From the NCBI RefSeq assembly GCF_900156785.1, contig NZ_FTOP01000003.1:62001-126000 (forward strand): 64,000 bases of DNA, read 5' to 3'. Below are positions 26,391 to 33,665 of this stretch, one piece after another. The stretch is from Belliella pelovolcani (lineage in GTDB: Bacteria; Bacteroidota; Bacteroidia; Cytophagales; Cyclobacteriaceae). The translations under genes were made by a program, and so were the position numbers. The notes beneath the pieces are model-generated. The model worked only from the letters and a program-made list of their open reading frames with translations, was not told where the DNA came from and ran no database searches. Position 1 is the first letter of the stretch, and the number at the start of each line of letters is the position of its first letter.

Positions 26391-26590
26391 TTATTTGGAT
26401 AAGAGTGGAAATGGAATTAGAAATTCTTTTTACCTGTCCTCGAAATTGCAAATTTCGATGAGCGTGCTATTCGGGATTTGCAATCTCGAACCTAGATAAA
26501 GAGGATTTCAAATCCTCTTTTCCGGTTTAGGGTAGAATGGAATTAGAAATTCCTTTTATCTGTCCTCGAAATTGCAAATTTCGAGGAGCA
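26391..26590. repeat. REP-like hairpin array upstream of the RAYT gene
   Basis: Same units as on the other side: CCTCGAAATT...AATTTCGA (26439-26458), TTCGGGATTTGCAATCTCGAA (26470-26490, one mismatch in the stem), GAGGATTTCAAATCCTC, GGAATTAGAAATTCC and CCTCGAAATT...AATTTCGAGG (26563-26586). Order and linkers parallel the left array. No gene is seen between 26325 and 26650. Confidence 0.85.
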
Positions 26591-26650
26591 AAGTTTATTT
26601 ATTTCGAATTTTCTCCAAATCTTCAGTGCTTCTGTGGCAAGGGAAAAATC

Positions 26651-27328
26651 TTAGTTTCGCCAGACTAATTCAAGTTCGGGATAATCTGTAATTACTAGGT
26701 TTGGCTTTTTGCTTTGAGGTAAGGTCTTGATTGTTTCTTTTTCGTCTACGAAGTGTTGTAAATAATATTTTCCCTTGTAGCCTTGGTGATGAAGGAAACT
26801 AGCCATTTTCGAAACCTTTTCTGCGTTGATCAATTCTGAATGGACGGTTGTCCTTATTTCAAAGGGAACATTGTGGCCTTTCAATACTTCCAGACTTTCT
26901 CTAAACTGCTCAAAAAAATCAGAGTGGGTGATGCTTTCAAAATCTTCCGGCAAAGCTTTGAAATCCAGTGCGACATAATCCACCAATCTTTCATAAAACA
27001 AATCTTCAAGTACGTGAGGGTGGCTTCCATTGGTATCTATTTTGACTTTCATTCCAAGGCGCTTTACTTCCGAGGCATAGTAGGGTAGGTCTTGGTGCAT
27101 CGTGCACTCCCCGCCGCTGAAGACAACACCATCAAGCAGGTTTTTCCTTTTTTCTAAAAAGCTAAGCACTTCATCGAAACCGACCTTTCCTTTTCCTTTG
27201 ACGATTTCAGGATTGTAGCAATAGCCACAACGCATATTACAGCCTGCAAACCAAAGAATGCAGGCTGTATGATCAGGATAATCCAGCAGCGTAAATGGAG
27301 TGATACTGTAAATTGGCTTTTTGACCAT
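26651..27328 (-). CDS. nrdG: Anaerobic ribonucleotide reductase activating enzyme (radical SAM)
   Basis: This 225-aa protein has CNMRCGYC (Cys30, Cys34, Cys37) binding the 4Fe-4S cluster, FSGGECTMH for SAM, and KVKIDTNGSHP. It uses SAM to generate the glycyl radical on NrdD. It is of the longer form found in Bacteroidota and other anaerobes, rather than the 154-aa enterobacterial form. It follows the small glycyl-radical gene by 5 nt, so nrdD, the small gene and nrdG form one operon. Confidence 0.95.
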   Translation of the reverse strand: MVKKPIYSITPFTLLDYPDHTACILWFAGCNMRCGYCYNPEIVKGKGKVGFDEVLSFLEKRKNLLDGVVFSGGECTMHQDLPYYASEVKRLGMKVKIDTNGSHPHVLEDLFYERLVDYVALDFKALPEDFESITHSDFFEQFRESLEVLKGHNVPFEIRTTVHSELINAEKVSKMASFLHHQGYKGKYYLQHFVDEKETIKTLPQSKKPNLVITDYPELELVWRN

Positions 27329-27333
27329 TAAGT

Positions 27334-27504
27334 TTATTCTTTGAAATGGGTTCTCTGTTTGTGTTCCCCTTTTTTGCCAACGTTAAAACTTTCTACTGGC
27401 CTATGGTAGCCCATGACCCGGGTATATACCAGACATTTCGTCCTTTTGTCTTCATGTTGGGAAAGTAGGTTTTTGGTTTGGCGTTCTTTGATTTCAGTTT
27501 GCAT
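27334..27504 (-). CDS. Separate 56-aa glycyl-radical segment of anaerobic ribonucleotide reductase
   Basis: This ORF (ATG at 27504, TAA at 27334-27336) encodes MQTEIKERQTKNLLSQ..., then CLVYTRVMGYHRPVESFNVG and a basic tail. RVMGYHRPVESFN is the glycyl-radical block that normally ends NrdD, with the radical site expected at Gly32. The upstream nrdD frame stops without this block. The ATG overlaps the last 11 nt of nrdD in the +1 frame, so the two parts are either made as separate chains by coupled translation or joined by a frameshift. Free-standing short NrdD C-terminal proteins are annotated in some anaerobes, so a natural two-piece enzyme is plausible. A sequencing error is the other option. 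Confidence 0.85.
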   Translation of the reverse strand: MQTEIKERQTKNLLSQHEDKRTKCLVYTRVMGYHRPVESFNVGKKGEHKQRTHFKE

Positions 27505-29608
27505 GATTATATTGATTTTGGTTTAAATTATCTAATAGGATGTCATCGCATTTTGGACAGAATTCATGTTCACCGTTCAGATATCCATGTACTGGGCAGA
27601 TGCTGAATACCGGGGTGATAGTTATGTATGGTAGTTTAAAATTGGAGAGTACTTTTTTGACCAAGTTTCGGCAAGCCTCTGCTGAAGATATTTTTTCCCG
27701 CATGTACAGGTGGAGTACCGTGCCTCCGGTGTACTTGCATTGGAGATCATCCTGTAGCATCAATGCCTCGAATGGATCATCGGTATGATCTACAGGAATC
27801 TGCGAGGAATTGGTATAGTAGATGTTTTCCTTCATTCCAGCCTGAATGATATCATCAAAGCGTTTTTTGTCTTCCTTCGCAAACCTGTAGGTAGTGCCTT
27901 CGGCAGGAGTGGCTTCAAGGTTGTAAAGGTTACCTGTCGCCTCCTGATAGACTTTCATCTTCTCCCGGATATATTCCAGGATATCTGCCGCCAATTTTTG
28001 TCCTGAGTCAAAAGTGAGGTCATCCACACCATCAGTGAAGTTGAGGATCATTTCATTGATGCCATTGACACCGATGGTGCTGAAGTGGTTTCGGAAATGG
28101 GGAAGGTACCTTTTGGTATAAGGGAAAAGACCTCTGTCATACATTTCTTGGATAAATTGTCGCTTCTTCTCCAAGGTAGATTTGGCTATTTCCAAAAGAT
28201 GATCCAACCTTTGATAGAGTCCCTCCAAGTTACCTTTGTAGATATAGCCTAACCTTGCCATATTGATGGTGACTACTCCAATGCTTCCGGTCATCTCTGC
28301 CGAACCAAAAAGTCCATTTCCTCTTTTCAGAAGTTCGCGAAGATCCAGTTGCAGTCTGCAACACATGCTGCGCACAGCATTGGGTTTATAAGCATTTGGG
28401 TTTTCAACCCTATTACCTGATTCATCAAAGGTGTATTGACTTCCTATGAAGTTTTGGAAATATGAAGAGCCGATCTTAGCAGTATTTTCGAACAACATAT
28501 CCGTATTTTCACCATACCAATCAAAGTCCTCCGTGATGTTGACAGTAGGAATGGGAAAAGTAAAGGGCTGACCATTGGCATCACCTTCTGTCATTACAGA
28601 GTAGTAGGCCTTGTTGATCATGTTCATTTCCTTTTGAAAATACTTATAGCTCAAATCTTCCAAGCTGTTTACACCTCTGATTTTGGCGATTTCCAGTAGT
28701 TTTTCATCTTGGATAAATTTGAACAAATGAATGTCATTTTTAGTGGGGATCTGATCTTTTAAGTCCTCAGGAACTACCCAATCCAAAGTAATATTGGTAA
28801 AAGGAGACTGTCCCCATCGGGCAGGGACATTGAGGTTGTAGACAAAGGAGCGGATGGCTTTTTCTACATCTTTTTGGGAAAGTTGGTCTTTGAAGACATA
28901 GGGTGCCAAATAAGTATCAAAGGAACTGAATGCCTGTGCACCTGCCCATTCGCTTTGCAGGATTCCAAGGAAATTGGCCATTTGACCAAGTGCCTCTCTG
29001 AAGTGGGAGGGAGGCCGGCTTTCAACCCTGCCTCTTACACCATTGAAACCTTCATTGAGCAAAACCCTCAGGCTCCAACCTGCACAATATCCGGTCAGAC
29101 AATCCAGGTCATGTATATGAATGTCTCCATTGCGGTGCGCATAGCCTTCTTCCTTGCTATAAACCTTGTCGAGCCAGTAATTGGCAATGATTTTTCCTGC
29201 CACGTTATTGACCAACCCGGCATTGGAGTAGGATGTATTGGCGTTGGCATTGATGCGCCAGTCGGTTTGATGGATATATTCTTCAATAGTCTGCGTGCTG
29301 TCCACGTAGGTTGTGTCTTCATTGAGTCCGGCCACATGTTCCCTTTGCAATTTGCGCGTATGCCTGTAGAGCATAAAGGAGCGCATGACATCAAAATACC
29401 CGAATGCATACAGTTCCTTTTCGATGATATCCTGGATCTCCTCTACTGCCCAGGTCGTTTTGTATTCTAAATGCTCGAGGACTCTTTTAAAAGTGAGGGA
29501 ATGATAGGGTTGATGCACACTCTGAAATGCCTTCATCAGGGCATCTTCTATTTTGAAAGGTTCAAATGGGGCGTATTCCCCGTTTCTTTTGATGACAAAT
29601 TGATTCAT
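27494..29608 (-). CDS. nrdD: Anaerobic ribonucleoside-triphosphate reductase, large part lacking the glycyl-radical end
   Basis: This 704-aa protein has an N-terminal ATP cone (about 3-90), the NrdD body with RNGDIHIHDLDCLTGYCAGW, GQMANFLGILQSEWAGAQAFSS and NLNVPARWGQSPFTNIT, and a C-terminal zinc-type region ICPVHGYLNGEHEFCPKCD. It then ends NLNQNQYNHAN, before the RVxGYxRP block that holds the catalytic glycyl radical in class III enzymes. That block lies in the overlapping small gene. The enzyme makes dNTPs without oxygen. The upstream region contains operator copies shared with the divergent NnrS-like gene. Confidence 0.95.
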   Translation of the reverse strand: MNQFVIKRNGEYAPFEPFKIEDALMKAFQSVHQPYHSLTFKRVLEHLEYKTTWAVEEIQDIIEKELYAFGYFDVMRSFMLYRHTRKLQREHVAGLNEDTTYVDSTQTIEEYIHQTDWRINANANTSYSNAGLVNNVAGKIIANYWLDKVYSKEEGYAHRNGDIHIHDLDCLTGYCAGWSLRVLLNEGFNGVRGRVESRPPSHFREALGQMANFLGILQSEWAGAQAFSSFDTYLAPYVFKDQLSQKDVEKAIRSFVYNLNVPARWGQSPFTNITLDWVVPEDLKDQIPTKNDIHLFKFIQDEKLLEIAKIRGVNSLEDLSYKYFQKEMNMINKAYYSVMTEGDANGQPFTFPIPTVNITEDFDWYGENTDMLFENTAKIGSSYFQNFIGSQYTFDESGNRVENPNAYKPNAVRSMCCRLQLDLRELLKRGNGLFGSAEMTGSIGVVTINMARLGYIYKGNLEGLYQRLDHLLEIAKSTLEKKRQFIQEMYDRGLFPYTKRYLPHFRNHFSTIGVNGINEMILNFTDGVDDLTFDSGQKLAADILEYIREKMKVYQEATGNLYNLEATPAEGTTYRFAKEDKKRFDDIIQAGMKENIYYTNSSQIPVDHTDDPFEALMLQDDLQCKYTGGTVLHLYMREKISSAEACRNLVKKVLSNFKLPYITITPVFSICPVHGYLNGEHEFCPKCDDILLDNLNQNQYNHAN

Positions 29609-29724
29609 AAGCTGGGTTGATTTGATAGTTTAAGTTCACAAAACTTTTTCAAGGTAGAGCCAATAGTATGCTTCAGAAATAGAAATGGTCATGTTTTGAG
29701 TTGAGATATATCATGAAAAACTAA

Positions 29725-29746
29725 TAAAAGATAAAATTATCTTTTA
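29725..29746. promoter_or_regulatory. Perfect operator palindrome between nrdD and the NnrS-like gene
   Basis: Two 10-nt arms (TAAAAGATAA and TTATCTTTTA) flank AA; the core is AAGATAAAATTATCTT at 29728-29743. It is one of three operator-like sites in this divergent gap and lies about 95 nt before the NnrS-like start. Confidence 0.7.
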
Positions 29747-29755
29747 ATGGAAAAG

Positions 29756-29771
29756 TTGATATATTTGTCTT
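29756..29771 (+). promoter_or_regulatory. Imperfect operator overlapping a -7 box before the NnrS-like gene
   Basis: TTGATATATTTGTCTT has arms of the shared operator type around TATT and contains TATATTTG, a consensus -7 box for plus-strand transcription toward the NnrS-like gene. Confidence 0.55.
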
Positions 29772-29815
29772 CAGAAACTAGGGGAGCTATGCTCTTCTTT
29801 CTTATCAAATAAAAA

Positions 29816-29831
29816 CGGATAAAATTATCCG
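29816..29831. promoter_or_regulatory. Perfect operator palindrome just before the NnrS-like start
   Basis: CGGATAAAATTATCCG is a perfect palindrome with 6-nt arms around AAAT, ending 7 nt before the ATG at 29839. A bound repressor here would block initiation or elongation. Confidence 0.7.
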
Positions 29832-29838
29832 ACTTAAT

Positions 29839-30972
29839 ATGAGACTCTTGAAGCCACTTTATGTATTTCCATTGGTTTTGTCAGGGCTGTTACTTGGCAT
29901 TTCAGGTGGTTTTGTGAGGTTAGGCTTTTTAGACTGGAATATTTCGGGAACTGCAGCTCAGCATGGTGTATTGATGGTTGGAGGTTTTTTAGGAACCTTG
30001 ATTACGCTGGAGAGAGCGATGGTGATGAAAAATAGACTTTGGTTGTTTGTTGCTTTTTTAAGTGGTGTTTCCATCCCGGTTTTGTTGTTGCCGGGGTGGA
30101 GCACTTTTGGCCAGGTTTTATTACTTGGAGCCAGTATTGGTTTGGTGATCATCATTTACCTGCAGAGTATCAGACATCCCCAACCTTATCAATATATCAT
30201 GTCTATAGGTGCTATTTCTTGGTTTTTGGGGAATTTCACGATGATTTATACTGGGTTTATTCCAGCAGCAGTTCCTTGGTGGATGGGGTTTTTGTTGTTT
30301 ACCATTGTTGGAGAGCGGTTAGAATTGAGTAAGTTTTTGCCTACACCGTCTTATGCAAAGAAAGTTTTATATGTGTTGTTGGGGTTAAATTTTATAGGCA
30401 TGTGGCTTCCTTTTCATGGGATTGGTAATTGGCTTATGGGAGGTTCAGTGATATTCATTGCTTTCTGGTTATTGCATTTTGATATGGCAAAAGTCGCTTC
30501 GAAAAAAGAGCGACAGTTCAAGTATATAGGAATAGGTTTAAGGGTAGGTTATTTGTGGCTGGTTGTAAATGGTTTGGTGCTTTGTTTTATGGAAATGCAC
30601 CCTTTGTTTTATGACCTTTACTTACATACTTTTTTTCTGGGGTTTACATTTTCTATGATTTGGGCACATGCGCCAGTCATCTTTCCCATGATCATGAATA
30701 TCAAAGAAAAACCCTATCACCCAATCCTATGGCCCGCTTGGCTGATCTTTCAATTGACGCTAATAGGTAGGATAGGGAGTAGTCTATTGAAATTATCAGA
30801 TTGGAGATTGTGGTTTGGTGTGGCTAATGGGTGGTCAATTTTAATCATTTTTGCTTTGATGGCGCTAATTGTCCTTACTAAGATCACGTATTCTAAATTT
30901 TATCAAAGAATCAATACTTCTGTTCGTGTTCAAATTAAAAACACAGAGAATAAAGTCACAGAACAGTCTTGA
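29839..30972 (+). CDS. NnrS-like polytopic membrane protein
   Basis: This 377-aa protein has about 10-12 hydrophobic helices. The segment TAAQHGVLMVGGFLGTLITLERAM matches the conserved His-Gly and ERA block of NnrS-type proteins, and histidines recur in HPLFYDLYLHTFFLGFTFSMIWAHAP. NnrS proteins are heme- and copper-linked membrane proteins associated with NO stress and denitrification. It is divergent from nrdD, with operators close upstream. The match to NnrS is by motif and context; this may be a Bacteroidota subfamily with its own role. It is apparently monocistronic. Confidence 0.78.
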   Translation: MRLLKPLYVFPLVLSGLLLGISGGFVRLGFLDWNISGTAAQHGVLMVGGFLGTLITLERAMVMKNRLWLFVAFLSGVSIPVLLLPGWSTFGQVLLLGASIGLVIIIYLQSIRHPQPYQYIMSIGAISWFLGNFTMIYTGFIPAAVPWWMGFLLFTIVGERLELSKFLPTPSYAKKVLYVLLGLNFIGMWLPFHGIGNWLMGGSVIFIAFWLLHFDMAKVASKKERQFKYIGIGLRVGYLWLVVNGLVLCFMEMHPLFYDLYLHTFFLGFTFSMIWAHAPVIFPMIMNIKEKPYHPILWPAWLIFQLTLIGRIGSSLLKLSDWRLWFGVANGWSILIIFALMALIVLTKITYSKFYQRINTSVRVQIKNTENKVTEQS

Positions 30973-31059
30973 AATTCATTTGCCTTTTGAGAAACAATCA
31001 TAGGAATTTTAATAGAGTGCTTTCCCTAAATTTTAAGAAAGTAAAAACCCATTTTAAAA

Positions 31060-31075
31060 AAGATATATTTATCTT
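31060..31075. promoter_or_regulatory. Perfect operator palindrome before the HEPN/MNT pair
   Basis: AAGATATATTTATCTT has perfect 6-nt arms around TATT and covers TATATTTA, a near-consensus -7 box. It ends 44 nt before the ATG at 31120. Confidence 0.65.
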
Positions 31076-31119
31076 CACTGGAATCAATCATTTATATAGC
31101 ATTCAATTTGAAAGACAAA

Positions 31120-31518
31120 ATGGACATCAGGTGGAAACAGCGGTTTGAAAACTATCAAAAGGCTTTTGGTCAATTAAAGTCTGCGATTGAAGACAATGGA
31201 GTGAACCCAATTGATATTATCAAAGAAGGGATATTACAACGTTTTGAATTTACGCATGAGTTAGCCTGGAAAGTGATGAAGGATTACCTTGAATTTGAAG
31301 GGATTCAAAATATTACTGGTTCCAGAAGTGCCACTAGAGAAGCATTTAATATTGGATTAATTCAAAAAGGACAAATTTGGATGGACATGATTGAAAGTAG
31401 AAATAAAATAGTACATACATACAATCAAGACGTATTGATTGTAGAGTTTAAGAAAGTAGTTGAAGATTACTTTGTGCTATTTGAAGCGTTTGAGGAAAAA
31501 ATGAAATCATTGTTATGA
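31120..31518 (+). CDS. HEPN-domain protein of a HEPN/MNT pair (HI0074 type)
   Basis: The product is 132 aa from ATG 31120 (a TTG at 31108 would add four residues). The helical fold signature ILQRFEFTHELAWKVMKDYLE and SRSATREAFNIGLI mark the nucleotidyltransferase substrate-binding HEPN family. RNKIVHTY (Arg94, Asn95, His99) fits the RxxxxH RNase motif of HEPN toxins. It overlaps the MNT gene by 4 nt (ATGA). In characterised pairs the MNT partner neutralises HEPN, often by AMPylating it. It may therefore be a toxin, but HI0074-like members are not all toxic. Confidence 0.88.
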   Translation: MDIRWKQRFENYQKAFGQLKSAIEDNGVNPIDIIKEGILQRFEFTHELAWKVMKDYLEFEGIQNITGSRSATREAFNIGLIQKGQIWMDMIESRNKIVHTYNQDVLIVEFKKVVEDYFVLFEAFEEKMKSLL

Positions 31519-31829
31519 AGTTTGGTTTAGATCATAAAACGATTGAAAAAATTCAAAAAGTGTTTGAAAAATTTCCTGAAGTAGAGGAGGTGGTGATTTA
31601 TGGTTCAAGAGCCAAGGGAAACTACAGAGAAGGATCGGATATTGATATTACTTTAAAGGGAGAGCGCTTAAAAGAAGACTTACTTTCGATGATTTCGCAG
31701 GAAATTGATGAGCTAAATACTCCTTATCTTTTTGATATTTCTATTTTTCACAAACTAAAATCACCTTCACTGATTGAACATATCAATAGAGTAGGGAAGG
31801 TCTTTTACAGGCTCAAAGAAAAAGTCTAA
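31515..31829 (+). CDS. Minimal nucleotidyltransferase (MNT) partner
   Basis: This 104-aa protein has the Pol-beta-type catalytic motif GSRAKGNYREGSDIDI (30-45; metal-binding Asp42 and Asp44). It is the usual partner of HEPN proteins and probably acts as antitoxin by nucleotidylating or binding the HEPN protein. It is translationally coupled to the HEPN gene. The pair sits inside the anaerobic/NO region behind a copy of the shared operator, which is unusual for a stand-alone toxin-antitoxin system. Confidence 0.92.
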   Translation: MKFGLDHKTIEKIQKVFEKFPEVEEVVIYGSRAKGNYREGSDIDITLKGERLKEDLLSMISQEIDELNTPYLFDISIFHKLKSPSLIEHINRVGKVFYRLKEKV

Positions 31830-31839
31830 TCCTGTTATA

Positions 31840-31855
31840 AAGACATTTTTATCCT
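31840..31855 (+). promoter_or_regulatory. Imperfect operator before the second rrf2 gene
   Basis: AAGACATTTTTATCCT fits the operator pattern (arms AAGACA and TATCCT around TTTT), 25 nt before the rrf2 ATG. It suggests autoregulation or cross-regulation. Confidence 0.5.
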
Positions 31856-31880
31856 TAATTTAGCAAGAAATAGTATTTAT

Positions 31881-32321
31881 ATGTTTTCAAAAGCTTGTCA
31901 GTACGGAATCAAGGCAGTCATATATATATGGTCACAAAGTCTCAAAGGGGTAAAAGTAGGCGCTAAGGAGACGGCAGAACACGTGGATGCTCCCGAGCCA
32001 TTTACTGCCAAAATCCTCCAAGAACTAGTCAGAAAAAAAGTCATAGGCTCTCAAAAAGGCCCTTCTGGTGGTTTTTATGCGGGGACAGAACATGAAAAAC
32101 TCACCTTACAAGACCTCGTGATAGCCATAGATGGAGATGGACTTTTCAGTGGCTGTAGTCTTGGATTGAAAGCATGCTCAGAGACCAATCCCTGTCCGTT
32201 ACATCATGAAATCAAAAAAGTAAGAACCCATGTAGTAAGCATGCTCACCAAAAAGACACTTAAAGAACTCGCCCTTGAAGTAGAGAGTGGAGAGACTGTC
32301 TTGGCTAGATTTGATGTGTAA
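31881..32321 (+). CDS. Rrf2-family Fe-S transcriptional regulator (second copy)
   Basis: This 146-aa protein is clearly paralogous to the Rrf2 protein encoded at 13772-14203: both start MFSKAC, share FTAKILQ, LVR, GP-GGF and place cysteines at 92, 99 and 105 (GCSLGLKACSETNPC). It therefore probably binds an Fe-S cluster and senses NO, oxygen or cluster supply. It lies next to HEPN/MNT and has an operator copy upstream. Two such paralogues 18 kb apart suggest split or hierarchical control of one regulon. Confidence 0.93.
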   Translation: MFSKACQYGIKAVIYIWSQSLKGVKVGAKETAEHVDAPEPFTAKILQELVRKKVIGSQKGPSGGFYAGTEHEKLTLQDLVIAIDGDGLFSGCSLGLKACSETNPCPLHHEIKKVRTHVVSMLTKKTLKELALEVESGETVLARFDV

Positions 32322-32330
32322 AATAAAAAA

Positions 32331-32352
32331 AAGCCAACCGTACGGCTGGCTT
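32331..32352 (-). terminator. Rho-independent terminator of the fatty acid hydroxylase gene
   Basis: AAGCCAACCG and CGGCTGGCTT form a 10-bp stem (one G-T pair) with a TA loop. The adjoining A-rich stretch at 32320-32330 becomes a T-run on the minus strand. It may also help end the convergent rrf2 transcript. Confidence 0.8.
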
Positions 32353-32360
32353 CTATGCTT

Positions 32361-33257
32361 TTATAGACTGACTTTTTCCTTTTCTCTATACTTCTCTTTG
32401 ATAGTTTCTAATTCGCTGGGCCTTGAAAATGCCATGGCATAAGCTTCTTTGAGCGATTTAGAATTTTTGACATCTCGCACCAAATCCGCCCATTCATGAA
32501 AGTTCAGTGTGATTGGATTGTATGAATTCACTTGCTTGGTCAAGCCGTAAGTAGGTCGGTCTTCTTCTGGCATGAAAGTGCCAAACATCCTATCCCAGAT
32601 GATAAATGTTGACCCATAGTTTTTATCCAAATACTTTTCATTGCTCGCATGATGAACCCTATGATGGGATGGTGTTGTGAAGAAATACTCTATTGGTTTT
32701 GGGAGTTTTGTGATGTACTCTGTATGAATCCAGAATTGATACAAAACGGCGATCTGATGTACAATAAAGAATACTACGGGGTGAAAACCTGCTAATGCTA
32801 CTGGAATAAAAAATATGATCTTGATATGTTGGGTCCAACTCAATCTGAAAGATACAGACCAGTTATACTTTTCAGAATTGTGATGTGTCACGTGTGTTGC
32901 CCACCAAAAACGGTTTTCATGTGCAACCCGATGTGCCCAATATCTCCAGAAATCAAGCCAAAACAAGCAAAGTATAAAAGCCCACCAGGTATTGGGAATA
33001 GACCATGGTACAAGGTTATAGAAAAACAAAATGATTCCAAATGTAACTACTTTGATTCCAGCGCTCATGGCCACATTAACTAGACCTATGAAGGTTGCTG
33101 AAATGGTATCCTTGCCATCATAATAGTCTTTCTTCTCTCTGTAAGAGAAAAACCATTCTAACAAAACCAATCCTATCATAACAGGTGCTGCATACAGGAT
33201 GATATTTGGTAAATCTAAACTAAAGACTTGTTCTAAGGTGAGTTTTTCTTTGTTCAT
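32361..33257 (-). CDS. Sterol desaturase/fatty acid hydroxylase family membrane protein
   Basis: The product is 298 aa from ATG 33257 (MNKEKLTLEQ); another ATG at 33293 would add 12 residues. The di-iron histidine clusters of the family are present: HRVAH, HVTHH and HHRVHH, among several membrane helices. Such enzymes oxidise lipids using O2. Members in Bacteroidota act on fatty acids, carotenoids or sphingolipid-like lipids, and the substrate cannot be told here. Being O2-dependent it does not obviously belong to the anaerobic genes around it. A terminator follows. Confidence 0.9.
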   Translation of the reverse strand: MNKEKLTLEQVFSLDLPNIILYAAPVMIGLVLLEWFFSYREKKDYYDGKDTISATFIGLVNVAMSAGIKVVTFGIILFFYNLVPWSIPNTWWAFILCLFWLDFWRYWAHRVAHENRFWWATHVTHHNSEKYNWSVSFRLSWTQHIKIIFFIPVALAGFHPVVFFIVHQIAVLYQFWIHTEYITKLPKPIEYFFTTPSHHRVHHASNEKYLDKNYGSTFIIWDRMFGTFMPEEDRPTYGLTKQVNSYNPITLNFHEWADLVRDVKNSKSLKEAYAMAFSRPSELETIKEKYREKEKVSL

Positions 33258-33293
33258 AAATTTATAAAAAGGAAGATTAATGGTTGAAATCAT

Positions 33294-33610
33294 GTCACTG
33301 CTGGGCTTTTTTTTTTAGTTTGCAGGGACCTAGATTTAGGTGATTCCAAGAAAAATGAATGTAGTAAAAACACGAGTTCGTAAGATTGAAATATTGGTAA
33401 TCATAATCAGGTAATTTTTAAGCTTTTCGTTTTTGAAAAGTACATCAATCTTAAATATAAGTATTTTTTTCAGCGAATGAAAAGTAATAGTTTGTTGATT
33501 GATTTTTGTAATGATAAGGTTCTAGGGTTTGGGTTCTTGATTTTATAGGATATTGTCGTGGAATTATTTTTCAAAAAACAATTTAAAAGCGCTAAAACCT
33601 GACTTTTATC
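33294..33610. other. Intergenic region without a recognised gene
   Basis: AT-rich sequence between two divergent genes. I see no ORF of note, no RNA gene and no clear promoter besides the operator that follows it. Confidence 0.5.
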
Positions 33611-33634
33611 ATAAAGGATATATTTATCCTTTAT
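33611..33634. promoter_or_regulatory. Best operator palindrome, before the fasciclin gene
   Basis: Ten-nt arms ATAAAGGATA and TATCCTTTAT flank TATT without a mismatch; the core AGGATATATTTATCCT contains TATATTTA, a near -7 box. It ends 31 nt before the ATG at 33666. This is the most extended copy of the shared motif in the window. Confidence 0.75.
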
Positions 33635-33665
33635 TAATTTTGATTGTTAATCAAACCCGATCAAT

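Noticed and set aside
28874-29470. 198-codon open frame on the plus strand
   Set aside because: It lies wholly antisense to nrdD, whose motifs are clear; its product has no domain features.
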